This document shows, piece after piece, positions 33,962 to 42,970 of a stretch of 56,134 bases of DNA. The position numbers were made by a program, and so were the translations under genes. Under the pieces are notes generated by a model. That model was not told where the DNA came from, did no database searches, and saw only the letters and a program-made list of their open reading frames with translations. This stretch comes from UBA3210 sp002363635. Its GTDB lineage: Bacteria; Bacillota_I; Bacilli_A; RFN20; CAG-449. The DNA lies in contig CAMPBT010000007.1 of NCBI GenBank assembly GCA_946641515.1, positions 1-56,134 on the forward strand, written 5' to 3'. The first letter of the stretch is position 1, and the number at the start of each line of letters is the position of its first letter.

Positions 33962-34075
33962 TTAACCCTGTCTCTGCTTGTGCTTTGGGTTTGAGCAAAT
34001 GACCATAACACGGCCTTTTCTTCTAATAACCTTGCATTTATCGCAGATTGGTTTTACTGAAGGTCTAACTTTCAT
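33962..34075 (-). CDS. rpmJ: Ribosomal protein L36
   Basis: 37-residue large-subunit protein beginning MKVRPSVKPICDKCKVI. It is the zinc-binding form: Cys11, Cys14, Cys27 and His32 are the expected ligands. AGGAGG precedes the ATG at 34075. It lies between infA (42 bases) and rpsM (20 bases), its usual place. It is too short for ordinary gene-length cut-offs. Confidence 0.97.
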   Translation of the reverse strand: MKVRPSVKPICDKCKVIRRKGRVMVICSNPKHKQRQG

Positions 34076-34117
34076 AATTTTTCCTCCTAATTATACTGGT
34101 TTATGTTCCAGTCGATA

Positions 34118-34336
34118 CTATTTGTATCTAAATGTAATTCTTCCACGTGTTAAATCGTATGGCGAAATTTCTACAGTAACTTTATCACCTGGTAAGATGC
34201 GAATGTAATTCATACGGATTTTACCAGAAACGTGGGCTAAGATTACTACGCCATTCTCTAATTCTACCTTAAACATTGTGTTAGGTAAACATTCTTTGAC
34301 AATCGCCGATACTTCGATAACGTCTTCTCTAGCCAT
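34118..34336 (-). CDS. infA: Translation initiation factor IF-1
   Basis: Binds the ribosomal A site during initiation. 72 residues of one OB fold: MAREDVIEVSAIV, then NTMFKVELENGV and ends GRITFRYK. The ATG at 34336 lies inside the last codons of map (8-base overlap), so initiation is probably coupled. A TTG four codons upstream abuts the ribosome binding site and is rejected. Confidence 0.97.
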   Translation of the reverse strand: MAREDVIEVSAIVKECLPNTMFKVELENGVVILAHVSGKIRMNYIRILPGDKVTVEISPYDLTRGRITFRYK

Positions 34337-35102
34337 TAATTTCTTCAATCTCCTTATCTGTTAATGTGATAATCTCACATCCGTCATCAGTAATGATAAC
34401 TGTATTTTCATAATGAGCAGTAAGTTTATGATCAATTGAGACAGCTGTCCAGCCATCTGCTAAGGTCTTTGTTTCTCTACGACCTTCAAGAACCATTGGC
34501 TCAATTGCAATTGTCATACCTTTTCTTACTGGTGAACCAGTACCAGCAACTCCGTAACAAGGAACACTTGGATCCTCATGCATCTCATGTCCAATACCAT
34601 GACCAGTAAAGTCATGAGTTACGGTGAAGCCATTTTCTTTAGCGTGCTCTTCAATAGCATTACCGATATCACCGATTCTATATCCAGGTTTAGCAAACTT
34701 AATTGCTTCAAAGAAACATTCTCTAGTAACTCTTATAAGTTTTTCAGCATTTGGTTTTAAATTACCAACTGCAAATGTTCTACAAGCATCTGCCATATAA
34801 CCTTGATATGAAACAACGATATCAACGCTAACGATGTCTCCATCTCTAAGTTTACGGTTAGATGGAATACCGTGGACGAGTTCATCATTAACTGATGTAC
34901 ATACGATTCCAGGGTATCCGTAATAACCATATTCCTCAGATTTACCACCATTTTCTTTAATGACCTTGCCAGCCATTTCAGATAAATATTTAGTAGTATT
35001 TCCTGGTTTGCATAGAGGCTCTAATGTTTCAAATACTTTTGCGACAATTCGACCAGCTTTTTTCATCAAGTCGATTTCTCTTTGTGATTTGATAACGATC
35101 AT
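34329..35102 (-). CDS. map: Methionine aminopeptidase, type I
   Basis: Removes the initiator methionine from nascent proteins. 257 residues with the dimetal ligands in SVDIVVSYQGYMADACRTF (two Asp), HGIGHEMHEDP (His), the AIEPMV glutamate and a last glutamate in HYENTVIIT. No N-terminal zinc extension is present. It starts 3 bases after adk stops and overlaps infA. Confidence 0.97.
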   Translation of the reverse strand: MIVIKSQREIDLMKKAGRIVAKVFETLEPLCKPGNTTKYLSEMAGKVIKENGGKSEEYGYYGYPGIVCTSVNDELVHGIPSNRKLRDGDIVSVDIVVSYQGYMADACRTFAVGNLKPNAEKLIRVTRECFFEAIKFAKPGYRIGDIGNAIEEHAKENGFTVTHDFTGHGIGHEMHEDPSVPCYGVAGTGSPVRKGMTIAIEPMVLEGRRETKTLADGWTAVSIDHKLTAHYENTVIITDDGCEIITLTDKEIEEING

Positions 35103-35105
35103 TAG

Positions 35106-35756
35106 TTATTTAACCTCATCTAAAATTTCTTTAATGTCTTCAAAGACTTTGTCGATGCTTTGTAAACCATCAACTTCCTTAAGTAAATCTTTATTTTTAT
35201 AGAAATCAACTAAAGGTTTTGTTTGATTTTCATAAGCATCTAATCTGACGTTTAGGCTTTCGATAGTGTCATCCTTACGTTGGATGAGTTCACTTCCACA
35301 AGCATCACAAATTCCATCAACTAATGGTTTCTTAAATGCTAAATGGTAGGAATTGCCACATTTAGGGCAAACTCTTCTGCCTGAGATTCTCTTGACTAAT
35401 TCTTCTTTATCAGCAGTGATAACGATGACTAGTTCAACAGGACGTCCGATTTCTCTAGATAAATCTTCTAATGCCTCTGCTTGAGGGATAGTTCTTGGGA
35501 AACCATCAAGAAGATAACCTTTTGCACAATCATCTTGGCTTAATCTTTCTTTAACTAAACCGATTGTGACTTCATCTGGAACAAGTAATCCCTTGTTAAT
35601 ATATTCACTAGCTTTAACGCCAAGTGGAGTTTTATTTTTAATTGCTTCTCTAAACATATCACCAGTTGAAATATGTGGAATGTTTGAATAAGCAAGGATT
35701 CTTTCCGATTGTGTGCCTTTTCCTGCACCTGGTGGACCCATTAAAATAATGTTCAT
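35106..35756 (-). CDS. adk: Adenylate kinase
   Basis: Interconverts ATP and AMP with two ADP. 216 residues with the P-loop GPPGAGKGTQ at the N-terminus, DGFPRTIPQA, and a LID domain that binds zinc through CPKC and CDAC (four cysteines, as in Gram-positive enzymes). It lies 14 bases after secY and 3 before map. Confidence 0.98.
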   Translation of the reverse strand: MNIILMGPPGAGKGTQSERILAYSNIPHISTGDMFREAIKNKTPLGVKASEYINKGLLVPDEVTIGLVKERLSQDDCAKGYLLDGFPRTIPQAEALEDLSREIGRPVELVIVITADKEELVKRISGRRVCPKCGNSYHLAFKKPLVDGICDACGSELIQRKDDTIESLNVRLDAYENQTKPLVDFYKNKDLLKEVDGLQSIDKVFEDIKEILDEVK

Positions 35757-35770
35757 TTAAATAATTCCTC

Positions 35771-37114
35771 CTAGATAACAGTTGCATGGCTTTGCGAAGC
35801 AAGTAAGCCATCAATCTGTTGTGATGTTTCTAATGCAACACCGACAACGATAATCATACCAGTTCCTCCTAAGGCTAAGGATTGTGGAACGATATTTGCT
35901 AGAGTTAAGACTACTGGGAAAGCAGCAATTAATGTTAATGCTGATGCACCAATAAATGTAACTCTATTCAAAACTTTTGAAACGTATCTCTGTGTTTCAT
36001 TGCCAGGTCTAATACCTGGAATGTAAGAGCCACTCTTTTGGAAATCTTCCGCTAACTGTTCAGGGTTAATTGTGATGTTGGAGTAGAAATAAGAGAAAGC
36101 GAATGTTAAGAGGATGTAAATAATTAATCCCCAAGGCATTAACCATGTCTTATTGTTAAACCAAGGCATCTTAGTAAACGCTGATGTAGTGAAAGCATTC
36201 AAAACGTTCATGATAGTTTCATTTGAAGTATAATCTTTAACAACGAATGAAACAATAACTGCTGGAGCCATCATAATTGATGAAGCAAAGATGACAGGAA
36301 TAACACCAGCTGAGTTAATCTTGATAGGCAAGAATGAAGTATTGTTTACTTTAGCATTGAGTGCCCCACCAGTTCCTGAGTGTTGAACTGGGATTTTTCT
36401 AATAGACTGTTCTACAAAAGTAACGAAGATAATAATTAAGACGTATGTAAGTAAGTATAAACCTAATCTTAATGCACCTAATACAATTCTACTTTCTTCT
36501 GTAGCAAGTTCACTAGTGAAATAATATGAAATTGCGGAATAAATCTGTGAAGGTAAACTTGCAGCAATACCCGCAAAGATCAACATAGATACACCGTTAC
36601 CAATACCTTTTTCGGTAATTTGGTCTGCCATCCACATTGTAAGCATTGAGCCAGCAATGAGAAGGGCAATTGTTTTGATGTACATCCAAGTATTTAAATT
36701 GCTAATAGAAATTGCGGATGAGTTACTCATTGTAACAATGATACCGTAACCTTGAACTGCACCAAGTACAATTGTAAGGATACGAGTTGTCATTTCCATT
36801 TTCTTTCTACCGGATTGACCTTCTTTTGCTAACTCAGTTAGCGCTGGAAGGACATCCTTAGAAAGTAATTCTACAATAATTTGTGATGTAATATATGGAG
36901 ATACACCTAAAGCAAAGATTGAAAAGTTTTGAAGCGCTCCCCCACCCATTAAGTTAAGCATACTTAATAGGGATGTGTCACCAACTGAATCGCTCAATGT
37001 GACACCAGGTACAGTAATGTTGGAGCCAACACGGAACACGAAGAAAATCATAATCGTAAATAAGATACGATCTCTTACATCCTTGTTTTTAAAAATGGCC
37101 GCCAACTTTTTCAT
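35771..37114 (-). CDS. secY: Protein translocase subunit SecY
   Basis: Channel of the Sec translocon, exporting proteins such as the large lipoprotein here. 447 residues with about ten membrane helices. The N-terminal RDRILFTIMIFFVFRVGSNI, the plug region and the cytosolic C-terminal loop with GIRPGNETQRYVSKVLNR are characteristic. It starts 1 base after the rplO stop, so translation is probably coupled. Confidence 0.98.
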   Translation of the reverse strand: MKKLAAIFKNKDVRDRILFTIMIFFVFRVGSNITVPGVTLSDSVGDTSLLSMLNLMGGGALQNFSIFALGVSPYITSQIIVELLSKDVLPALTELAKEGQSGRKKMEMTTRILTIVLGAVQGYGIIVTMSNSSAISISNLNTWMYIKTIALLIAGSMLTMWMADQITEKGIGNGVSMLIFAGIAASLPSQIYSAISYYFTSELATEESRIVLGALRLGLYLLTYVLIIIFVTFVEQSIRKIPVQHSGTGGALNAKVNNTSFLPIKINSAGVIPVIFASSIMMAPAVIVSFVVKDYTSNETIMNVLNAFTTSAFTKMPWFNNKTWLMPWGLIIYILLTFAFSYFYSNITINPEQLAEDFQKSGSYIPGIRPGNETQRYVSKVLNRVTFIGASALTLIAAFPVVLTLANIVPQSLALGGTGMIIVVGVALETSQQIDGLLASQSHATVI

Positions 37115-37115
37115 A

Positions 37116-37556
37116 CTAGAGAACCTCTACCTGTCCACCTGCTGCTTCAATTGCTGCTTTAGCAGATGCTGTGAATTTATTTGCAGAAACTGTTAATTTC
37201 TTTGTTAATTCACCATCACCAAGGACTTTAACAGCAACATAGTCTGCTCTAATTAAACCAGCTTCAACTAAGAGTTCAGGTGTTACCTTAACTCCGTCTT
37301 CAAACTTGTTTAAATCACGAAGGTTAACAACTTCGAATTCAACTCTATTGATGTTGTTGAATCCTCTCTTTGGTAATCTTCTATAGATTGGGTTTTGTCC
37401 ACCTTCGAAACCAGGTCTAACGCCTCCGCCAGATCTTGATTTCTGACCTTTTGAACCAGAACCACCGTTTTTGCCTGAGCCTGAGCCTAAGCCACGGCAG
37501 ATTCTCTTGCTAGCGTGTTTTGAGCCAGCTGTGAATTTTAAATTATTTAATTCCAT
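37116..37556 (-). CDS. rplO: Ribosomal protein L15
   Basis: Large-subunit protein with a flexible glycine-rich N-terminus. 146 residues, with KRICRGLGSGSGKNGGSGSKG, GGVRPGFEGGQ and a globular C-terminus ending GGQVEVL. It follows rpsE by only 14 bases, so the rpmD gene that normally lies between them is missing. Confidence 0.98.
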   Translation of the reverse strand: MELNNLKFTAGSKHASKRICRGLGSGSGKNGGSGSKGQKSRSGGGVRPGFEGGQNPIYRRLPKRGFNNINRVEFEVVNLRDLNKFEDGVKVTPELLVEAGLIRADYVAVKVLGDGELTKKLTVSANKFTASAKAAIEAAGGQVEVL

Positions 37557-37570
37557 CGTTTGGCCTCCTA

Positions 37571-38164
37571 TTATTTACGTAATAAAGCAACCTGTGCGGA
37601 TGTCTTTAAATTTGATAAGCCGTTAACTGTAGCTCTGATACAGTTGATTGGAGTTCTTGAACCATAAACTTTTGAGTAAATGTTCTTGATACCTGCGAGT
37701 TCTAAGACAGCACGAACTGGACCACCAGCGATAACACCAGTACCTTCAGGTGCAGGTTTTAAATAAACTTTTGCAGCTGAGAATTCACCCATAATGTCGT
37801 GTGAAATTGTACCGTTCTTAACGATAGTGATGTGGAACATGTTCTTCTTAGCAGCTTCTTCAGCTTTTCTGATTGCATCTGGTACTTCAGCAGCTTTTCC
37901 AGTTCCATAACCGAAATTGCCTTTGCCGTCACCGATAACTACTAATGCAGCAAATCTCATGTGTTTGCCGCCTTTAACTGTTTTTGAAATACGGTTGATT
38001 GAGACTACTCTTTCATCGTATTGTTTTTCTTCTCTTTTTCTTGGTGAGAATTTCTTACCATCTTTTCTTGGGCCTTTGTTGCCTTTGAAATCTCCTCTAG
38101 GAGCTCTTGGTGCTCTAGGTGCTTTTTCAGCGACCTGTTCAGTTGTTTTAACTTCTTCTGCCAT
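37571..38164 (-). CDS. rpsE: Ribosomal protein S5 with an extended N-terminus
   Basis: Small-subunit protein at the mRNA entry region, important for accuracy. The core starts near residue 48 with YDERVVSINRISKTVKGG and includes GTGVIAGGPVRAVLELAG. The first 47 residues are an extra low-complexity Lys, Arg, Pro and Ala-rich tail (APRAPRAPRGDFKG), longer than the usual short extension. 197 residues in all. Confidence 0.97.
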   Translation of the reverse strand: MAEEVKTTEQVAEKAPRAPRAPRGDFKGNKGPRKDGKKFSPRKREEKQYDERVVSINRISKTVKGGKHMRFAALVVIGDGKGNFGYGTGKAAEVPDAIRKAEEAAKKNMFHITIVKNGTISHDIMGEFSAAKVYLKPAPEGTGVIAGGPVRAVLELAGIKNIYSKVYGSRTPINCIRATVNGLSNLKTSAQVALLRK

Positions 38165-38176
38165 AATGACCTCCTA

Positions 38177-38533
38177 TTAGAATTCTAAGCCAGCTTCTCT
38201 AGCTGCTTCTGCAACAGCCTGTACTCTACCGTGATAGACATAACCTGATCTATCGAATACGACTGCTTTGATATTTTTAGCGAGTGCTGCTTTAGCAATT
38301 GCTTCACCAACTTTTGAAGCTGCTTCGATGTTGCCACCGTTAGCTAACTTTAATGAAACTGATGATACTGCTACTAATGTAACACCATTGACATCGTCAA
38401 TAATTTGAGCTGAGATGTTCTTGTTGGAACGGAATACGCTTAATCTTGGGCATTCAGGTGTTCCAGAAATTTTAGCTCTAACACGTGCATGACGTCTTAC
38501 ACGGCTAACATTCTTTGATTCTTTATTAATCAT
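38177..38533 (-). CDS. rplR: Ribosomal protein L18
   Basis: Binds 5S rRNA in the central protuberance. 118 residues, with RRHARVRAKISGTPECPRLSVFRSNKNI and the conserved FDRSGYVYHGRVQAVAEAAREAGL. It lies between rplF (24 bases) and rpsE (12 bases). Confidence 0.98.
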   Translation of the reverse strand: MINKESKNVSRVRRHARVRAKISGTPECPRLSVFRSNKNISAQIIDDVNGVTLVAVSSVSLKLANGGNIEAASKVGEAIAKAALAKNIKAVVFDRSGYVYHGRVQAVAEAAREAGLEF

Positions 38534-38557
38534 AATACCTATATCCTTTCCTTAAGC

Positions 38558-39103
38558 CTACTTCTTACCAGCTCTCTTACCTTCCTTACGGATGATAGTT
38601 TCGCCTTTATACTTAATACCTTTACCCTTATATGGTTCTGGTTCTCTCCATGATCTGATAACTGCTGCTTGTTGACCAACTGCTTGTTTATCAAAGCCTT
38701 CAACAACAACCTTTAATGCATCTGGAGTTGTGATTTTAACACCTGGTAATGGTTTAACAACTACTTCGTGTGAGAAACCTAAGTTAAGAACTAAATCAGT
38801 TCCTCTCATAGCAGCTCTATAACCGATACCAACGATTTCTAATTCTTTCTTGAAACCTTCGGAAACACCAACAACCATGTTGTGGATGTTAGCACGTGTT
38901 GTTCCGTGTAATGATCTTGAAACGATTTCATCATCTGATCTTGAGACTAATACTTCGTTTCCTTCAACCTTGATTGTAAGAATCTTGTTGAATTTTTCTG
39001 TTAATGTGCCTTTTGGTCCAGTTACTGTAACGACATTGTTGTCATCAACTGTAACGGTTACGCCAGCAGGAATAACTACAGGTTTTTTACCAATTCTTGA
39101 CAT
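38558..39103 (-). CDS. rplF: Ribosomal protein L6
   Basis: Large-subunit protein near the factor-binding site. 181 residues in two similar domains. The start MSRIGKKPVVIPAGV and the C-terminal signature EPEPYKGKGIKYKGE are typical. It lies 19 bases after rpsH. Confidence 0.98.
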   Translation of the reverse strand: MSRIGKKPVVIPAGVTVTVDDNNVVTVTGPKGTLTEKFNKILTIKVEGNEVLVSRSDDEIVSRSLHGTTRANIHNMVVGVSEGFKKELEIVGIGYRAAMRGTDLVLNLGFSHEVVVKPLPGVKITTPDALKVVVEGFDKQAVGQQAAVIRSWREPEPYKGKGIKYKGETIIRKEGKRAGKK

Positions 39104-39122
39104 CTTTCTATTCTCCTAATTA

Positions 39123-39518
39123 TTACCAAATGTAAGCAATAACTTCGCCGCCGATACCAAGTTTACGTGCTTTTGCATCAGTCATAACACCCTGAGATGT
39201 TGAAACAACTGCAATACCTAAGCCGTTTAAAACCTTTGGTAACTTGTCTGCTGCGACAGTAATTCTTAAACCTGGTTTTGAAATTTTCTTTAAGCCTGAG
39301 ATAACTCTCTGACCATTTTCTGTGTATTTTAATGAAAGAACGATATTTTTCTTAACATCGCCTTCAACTTCGTAACCATTGATGAAACCTTCTTCTTTTA
39401 AGATTTCTGCAATGCTTGCTTTTAAGTTAGAATGTGGAACAGAAACTGTTTCTTTCTTTAAAGCGTTTGCGTTACGAATTCTAGTGAGCATATCTGCTAC
39501 TGGATCTGTCATTGCCAT
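39123..39518 (-). CDS. rpsH: Ribosomal protein S8
   Basis: Central-domain 16S binder of the small subunit and, in E. coli, the repressor of the spc operon. 131 residues, with DPVADMLTRIRNAN and the C-terminal STSQGVMTDAKARKLGIGGE. GGAGG lies 11 bases before the ATG. Confidence 0.98.
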   Translation of the reverse strand: MAMTDPVADMLTRIRNANALKKETVSVPHSNLKASIAEILKEEGFINGYEVEGDVKKNIVLSLKYTENGQRVISGLKKISKPGLRITVAADKLPKVLNGLGIAVVSTSQGVMTDAKARKLGIGGEVIAYIW

Positions 39519-39540
39519 AATTTCTATGTCCTCCTTCTAA

Positions 39541-39726
39541 CTACCAGCTTGCTTTCTTCATACCTGGGATTTCACCCTTGTAAGCAAGTTCTCTTAAGCA
39601 AATACGGCATACGCCGAATTTCTTAATAACTGAGTGTGGTCTTCCACAGCGTGTGCAACGAGTATATTCTCTAACTGCAAACTTCTGAGGACGAGCCTGT
39701 TTTGCAACTAATGATTTCTTTGCCAT
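39541..39726 (-). CDS. rpsN: Ribosomal protein S14, zinc-binding form
   Basis: Small-subunit head protein. 61 residues with two Cys-x2-Cys pairs, CTRC and CRIC, giving the zinc-dependent type Z form found in the spc operon of many Firmicutes. It ends PGMKKASW. It lies 13 bases after rplE. Confidence 0.98.
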   Translation of the reverse strand: MAKKSLVAKQARPQKFAVREYTRCTRCGRPHSVIKKFGVCRICLRELAYKGEIPGMKKASW

Positions 39727-39739
39727 TTTCTACATCCTC

Positions 39740-40297
39740 CTATTTGTGGAAAGGCATACCTAACTTTTCGAGAAGTGAGTATGCTTCTTTATCAGTATTT
39801 GCTGTTGTAACGATAACAACGTCCATACCTCTTACCTTAGTAACTTTATCAAAGTTGATTTCAGGGAAGATTAACTGTTCTTTGATACCGAGTGTGTAGT
39901 TACCTCTGCCATCAAATGCGTTCTTTGAAACACCTCTGAAGTCTCTTACACGTGGTAATGAGATAGTAACTAATTTATCTAAGAATTCATACATTCTCTG
40001 GCCTCTTAATGTGACTTTGCAGCCAATTGCCTGACCTTCTCTTAATTTGAATGTAGCGATTGATTTCTTAGCTTTTGTAACGACTGGTCTTTGACCTGTG
40101 ATTGTTTGTAAGTCATTAACTGCGTCTTCTAATAATTTTGAGTTTGAAGTTGCATCACCAACACCGACATTGATAACAATCTTGTCAAGTTTAGGTGCTT
40201 GCATAATTGAAGCATAACCGAATTCCTTCATTAATGCTGGAACGATTTCAGCTTTATATTTTGCTTCTAATCTAGCAACATATTTTTCTTCTGCCAT
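39740..40297 (-). CDS. rplE: Ribosomal protein L5
   Basis: 5S rRNA-binding protein that touches S13 and P-site tRNA. 185 residues, with KIVINVGVGDATSN, TGQRPVVTKAKKSIATFKLREG and RDFRGVSKNAFDGRGNY. I start at the ATG at 40297, 10 bases after GGAGG; the ATG three codons upstream is only 1 base from it. Confidence 0.98.
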   Translation of the reverse strand: MAEEKYVARLEAKYKAEIVPALMKEFGYASIMQAPKLDKIVINVGVGDATSNSKLLEDAVNDLQTITGQRPVVTKAKKSIATFKLREGQAIGCKVTLRGQRMYEFLDKLVTISLPRVRDFRGVSKNAFDGRGNYTLGIKEQLIFPEINFDKVTKVRGMDVVIVTTANTDKEAYSLLEKLGMPFHK

Positions 40298-40311
40298 TTT
40301 AATCATTCCTC

Positions 40312-40620
40312 CTATGCAATTTCTTTGCCTGTCTTTTTGTTGACACGGACTTTTTTACCATCAACTACTTTGTAGCCAATTTTAACTGCTTTCTTTGATT
40401 TTTCATCATAGTAAGCAACGTTTGAGACATCGATTGGAGCATAAATTTCAACAATCTGTCCTTCTGGGTTAGCTTGAGTTGGTTTCTGGTGTTTCTTTCT
40501 TGTATTAACGCCATCGATAACGACTCTATTTAATTTTGGGAAAGACTTTTGGATTGTACCTACTGTACCCTTGTCTTTTCCAGCGATAACGATAACTTTA
40601 TCTCCTCTTTTGAGTTTCAT
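40312..40620 (-). CDS. rplX: Ribosomal protein L24
   Basis: Assembly initiator of the large subunit. 102 residues with an N-terminal KOW motif (KRGDKVIVIAGKDKGTVGTI) and NTRKKHQKPTQANPEGQI. It lies 11 bases after rplN. Confidence 0.98.
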   Translation of the reverse strand: MKLKRGDKVIVIAGKDKGTVGTIQKSFPKLNRVVIDGVNTRKKHQKPTQANPEGQIVEIYAPIDVSNVAYYDEKSKKAVKIGYKVVDGKKVRVNKKTGKEIA

Positions 40621-40631
40621 CTAGCTACCTC

Positions 40632-41006
40632 CTATAAAACTTCTGGTGCTAAGGAAACAATTTTCATGAATCCTTCACCCTTATCACGAAGTTCACGTGC
40701 AATTGGACCGAAAACACGAGTACCCTTTGGTGATCCATCATCGTTGATGATTACAACTGCGTTGTCATCAAAAGAGATGTGTGATCCGTTAGGTCTTTCG
40801 ATACCTTTTTTAGTTCTTACGATAACGCCTTTAACAACGTCACCTTTTTTGATTTTGCCGTTTGGAATTGCATCCTTAACAGCACATAAAACGATGTCAC
40901 CGATTGAAGCTGATTTTCTCTTTGAACCACCGTATAAGCGGAAGATTCTAACTGACTTAGCGCCAGAGTTGTCTGCTACGACTAAATTTGTTTCTGTCTG
41001 TACCAT
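40632..41006 (-). CDS. rplN: Ribosomal protein L14
   Basis: Intersubunit-bridge protein and target of the silencing factor RsfS. 124 residues, a little over the usual 122, with VQTETNLVVADNSGAKSV, GDIVLCAVKDAIP and RVFGPIARELRDK. It lies 14 bases after rpsQ. Confidence 0.98.
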   Translation of the reverse strand: MVQTETNLVVADNSGAKSVRIFRLYGGSKRKSASIGDIVLCAVKDAIPNGKIKKGDVVKGVIVRTKKGIERPNGSHISFDDNAVVIINDDGSPKGTRVFGPIARELRDKGEGFMKIVSLAPEVL

Positions 41007-41020
41007 AATTCCTCCTCTTA

Positions 41021-41287
41021 TTATTCAGCAATTACTGGACGTTCGACAATCTTAACAAGTCTGAAATGCTTTCTAGCACTTAACTTTCTTGTTTCCATGA
41101 TTTCGACTACGTCGCCAACTTTTGCTTCGTTGTTTTCATCGTGTGCAAGATATTTCTTTGAATAACCAACTCTCTTGCCGTACTTTGGATCTTTCTTGTG
41201 AGTTTCAACTAAAACATTGATTGTTTTATCCATAGATGCAGATATGACTGTGCCACGGATGACTCTTCTTGTATTTCTTTCTTCCAT
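41021..41287 (-). CDS. rpsQ: Ribosomal protein S17
   Basis: Small-subunit OB-fold protein binding 16S helices 7 and 11. 88 residues, with RRVIRGTVISASMDKTINVLV, the KYGKRVGYSKKYLAHDE motif and the signature VVEIMETRKLSARKHFRLV. It lies 11 bases after rpmC. Confidence 0.98.
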   Translation of the reverse strand: MEERNTRRVIRGTVISASMDKTINVLVETHKKDPKYGKRVGYSKKYLAHDENNEAKVGDVVEIMETRKLSARKHFRLVKIVERPVIAE

Positions 41288-41298
41288 GATCGATCCTC

Positions 41299-41499
41299 CT
41301 ATTTTGCTAAACCGAGTTCACGTTCTTTAATTACTGTATAAATACGAGCAATTGTTTTACGGATTTCAGTCATTTTTTTGCCATTTTCTAATTGGCCTGT
41401 TGCTTGTTGGAAACGAAGAGCAAGTAATTCTTGCTTTAATTCGTAAACCTTAGCGTTTAATTCTTCTGTAGATAAAGCTCTGATTTCATCTAATTTCAT
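41299..41499 (-). CDS. rpmC: Ribosomal protein L29
   Basis: Two-helix protein at the exit tunnel near the SRP and trigger factor site. 66 residues beginning MKLDEIRALSTEELNAKV and containing LRFQQATGQLENGKKM. It starts 2 bases after rplP, so translation is probably coupled. Confidence 0.97.
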   Translation of the reverse strand: MKLDEIRALSTEELNAKVYELKQELLALRFQQATGQLENGKKMTEIRKTIARIYTVIKERELGLAK

Positions 41500-41501
41500 A
41501 A

Positions 41502-41918
41502 TTACTTAGCTTCTCCTTTCGCAATAACTTTGCATTTAACTGGTAACTTATAAGCTGCTAAGCGTAATGCTTCTCTTGCAACTTTTTCATCGATACCACC
41601 GATTTCGAACATAACTCTGTTCTTCTTAACTACTGCTACCCAGCTTTCTGGTGAACCTTTACCGGAACCCATACGAACTTCTGCAGGTTTCTTTGTTTTT
41701 GCCATTTGTGGGAAGATTCTGATATAAACCTGGCCACCTCTTTTTGTGTATCTTGATAAAACGATACGAGCTGATTCGATTTGTCTTGCTGAGACATAGT
41801 TACCTGAAACAGCCTGTAAACCGAAATCACCAAAGCTTACTTCATTACCAGCTTTTGATAAGCCTTCATATTTTAAAGCTTGTGGTCTTCTATATTTAAC
41901 TCTCTTTGGTTGTAACAT
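41502..41918 (-). CDS. rplP: Ribosomal protein L16
   Basis: Large-subunit protein lying near the A-site tRNA. 138 residues beginning MLQPKRVKYRRPQ, with FGDFGLQAV, RMGSGKGSPESWVAVVKK and EVRMG around the functional loop. It lies 6 bases after rpsC. Confidence 0.98.
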   Translation of the reverse strand: MLQPKRVKYRRPQALKYEGLSKAGNEVSFGDFGLQAVSGNYVSARQIESARIVLSRYTKRGGQVYIRIFPQMAKTKKPAEVRMGSGKGSPESWVAVVKKNRVMFEIGGIDEKVAREALRLAAYKLPVKCKVIAKGEAK

Positions 41919-41924
41919 AGTGAA

Positions 41925-42599
41925 CTATTCTCCTTTCTTATCTTCAGCAACTTCAACTTTCTTAGCTTTCTTTGCTAAGCCTCTTGAGATCCAAACTTTG
42001 CAGCCGAGTCTACCGTAAGTTGTGTGTGCTTCTGCTAAAGCGTAGTCAACATCCATACGTAATGTGTGTAATGAGACAACACCTTCTTTGTAACCTTCAG
42101 TACGTGCGATATCTGCACCAGCAAGTCTACCAGAGATTGCTGTTTTGACACCGACAGCACCAGCCTTCATTGAAGCCTGGATTGCTTTCTTTTGAACGTT
42201 TCTGAATGATGCTCTTTCTTCGAGCTGTTTTGCCATTCTCTGAGCAACGATTGAAGCATCTAATTCTGGATTTTTAACTTCAACGACGTTGATCTTAACT
42301 GACTTCTTGTTAGCAAGTTTTGTAACTTGTTTTGTTAATTTCTTGATTTCTTCATTGTCTTGGCCTAAGACTGCGCCTGGTCTTGCTGTGAAGATTGAGA
42401 CAACTACATCTTTACCTTTAACTCTGTCGATTTCAATGTGTGATACTAAAGCTTCTTTTAATTCTTTTGTTAAGTAAGCTCTGATATCATTATCTTCCTT
42501 TAATAAAGAAGCGAATTCGTGTTTGTTTGCATACCATCTTGAGTTCCAATCTCTTGAAACGCCGATACGTAAGCCTACTGGACTAACTTTCTGACCCAT
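41925..42599 (-). CDS. rpsC: Ribosomal protein S3
   Basis: mRNA-entry protein with helicase function. 224 residues starting MGQKVSPVGLRIG, with a KH domain around PGAVLGQDNEEIKKL, and the C-terminal GRLAGADIARTEGY and TTYGRLGCKVWI. The tail after residue 212 is short and charged. It lies 21 bases after rplV. Confidence 0.98.
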   Translation of the reverse strand: MGQKVSPVGLRIGVSRDWNSRWYANKHEFASLLKEDNDIRAYLTKELKEALVSHIEIDRVKGKDVVVSIFTARPGAVLGQDNEEIKKLTKQVTKLANKKSVKINVVEVKNPELDASIVAQRMAKQLEERASFRNVQKKAIQASMKAGAVGVKTAISGRLAGADIARTEGYKEGVVSLHTLRMDVDYALAEAHTTYGRLGCKVWISRGLAKKAKKVEVAEDKKGE

Positions 42600-42620
42600 T
42601 GTAAATTTGCTCCTTCCTAA

Positions 42621-42956
42621 TTATCTATCATCAGCAACTACGACTGTGATTGCTGATGTTCTCTTGATAATACCGTATGCTGAACCTTTAGCTCTTGGTC
42701 TAAATCTCTTTAGTCTTGGACCTTCGTTAGCATAGATAGTTTTGATGTATAACTTTGATTCATCCATCTTGTTGTTGTTAACTGCGTTTGCAGCTGCTGA
42801 TTTAACAAGCTTAGCAACTACAGGTGAAGATGATTTATTTAAGTTTGCTAAGATACCTAATGCATCAGAAACTTTTTTGCCTCTGATTAAATCGATAACT
42901 AACATAACTTTTCTAGGAGCGATACGAACTCCAGTAACTTTTGCTGTTGCTTCCAT
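42621..42956 (-). CDS. rplV: Ribosomal protein L22
   Basis: Lines the exit tunnel and carries the hairpin linked to macrolide resistance. 111 residues, with RIAPRKVMLVIDLIRGKKV, and the tunnel hairpin region EGPRLKRFRPRAKGSAYGI. It lies 14 bases after rpsS. Confidence 0.98.
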   Translation of the reverse strand: MEATAKVTGVRIAPRKVMLVIDLIRGKKVSDALGILANLNKSSSPVVAKLVKSAAANAVNNNKMDESKLYIKTIYANEGPRLKRFRPRAKGSAYGIIKRTSAITVVVADDR

Positions 42957-42970
42957 GTTCTATCTCCTTA

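Noticed and set aside
34362..34378. TGTGATAATCTCACA, a second Crp-like TGTGA-N5-TCACA string
   Set aside because: It lies inside the coding end of map, encodes normal residues (CEIITLT), is not a full palindrome in its centre and is not near a promoter; coincidence is likely.
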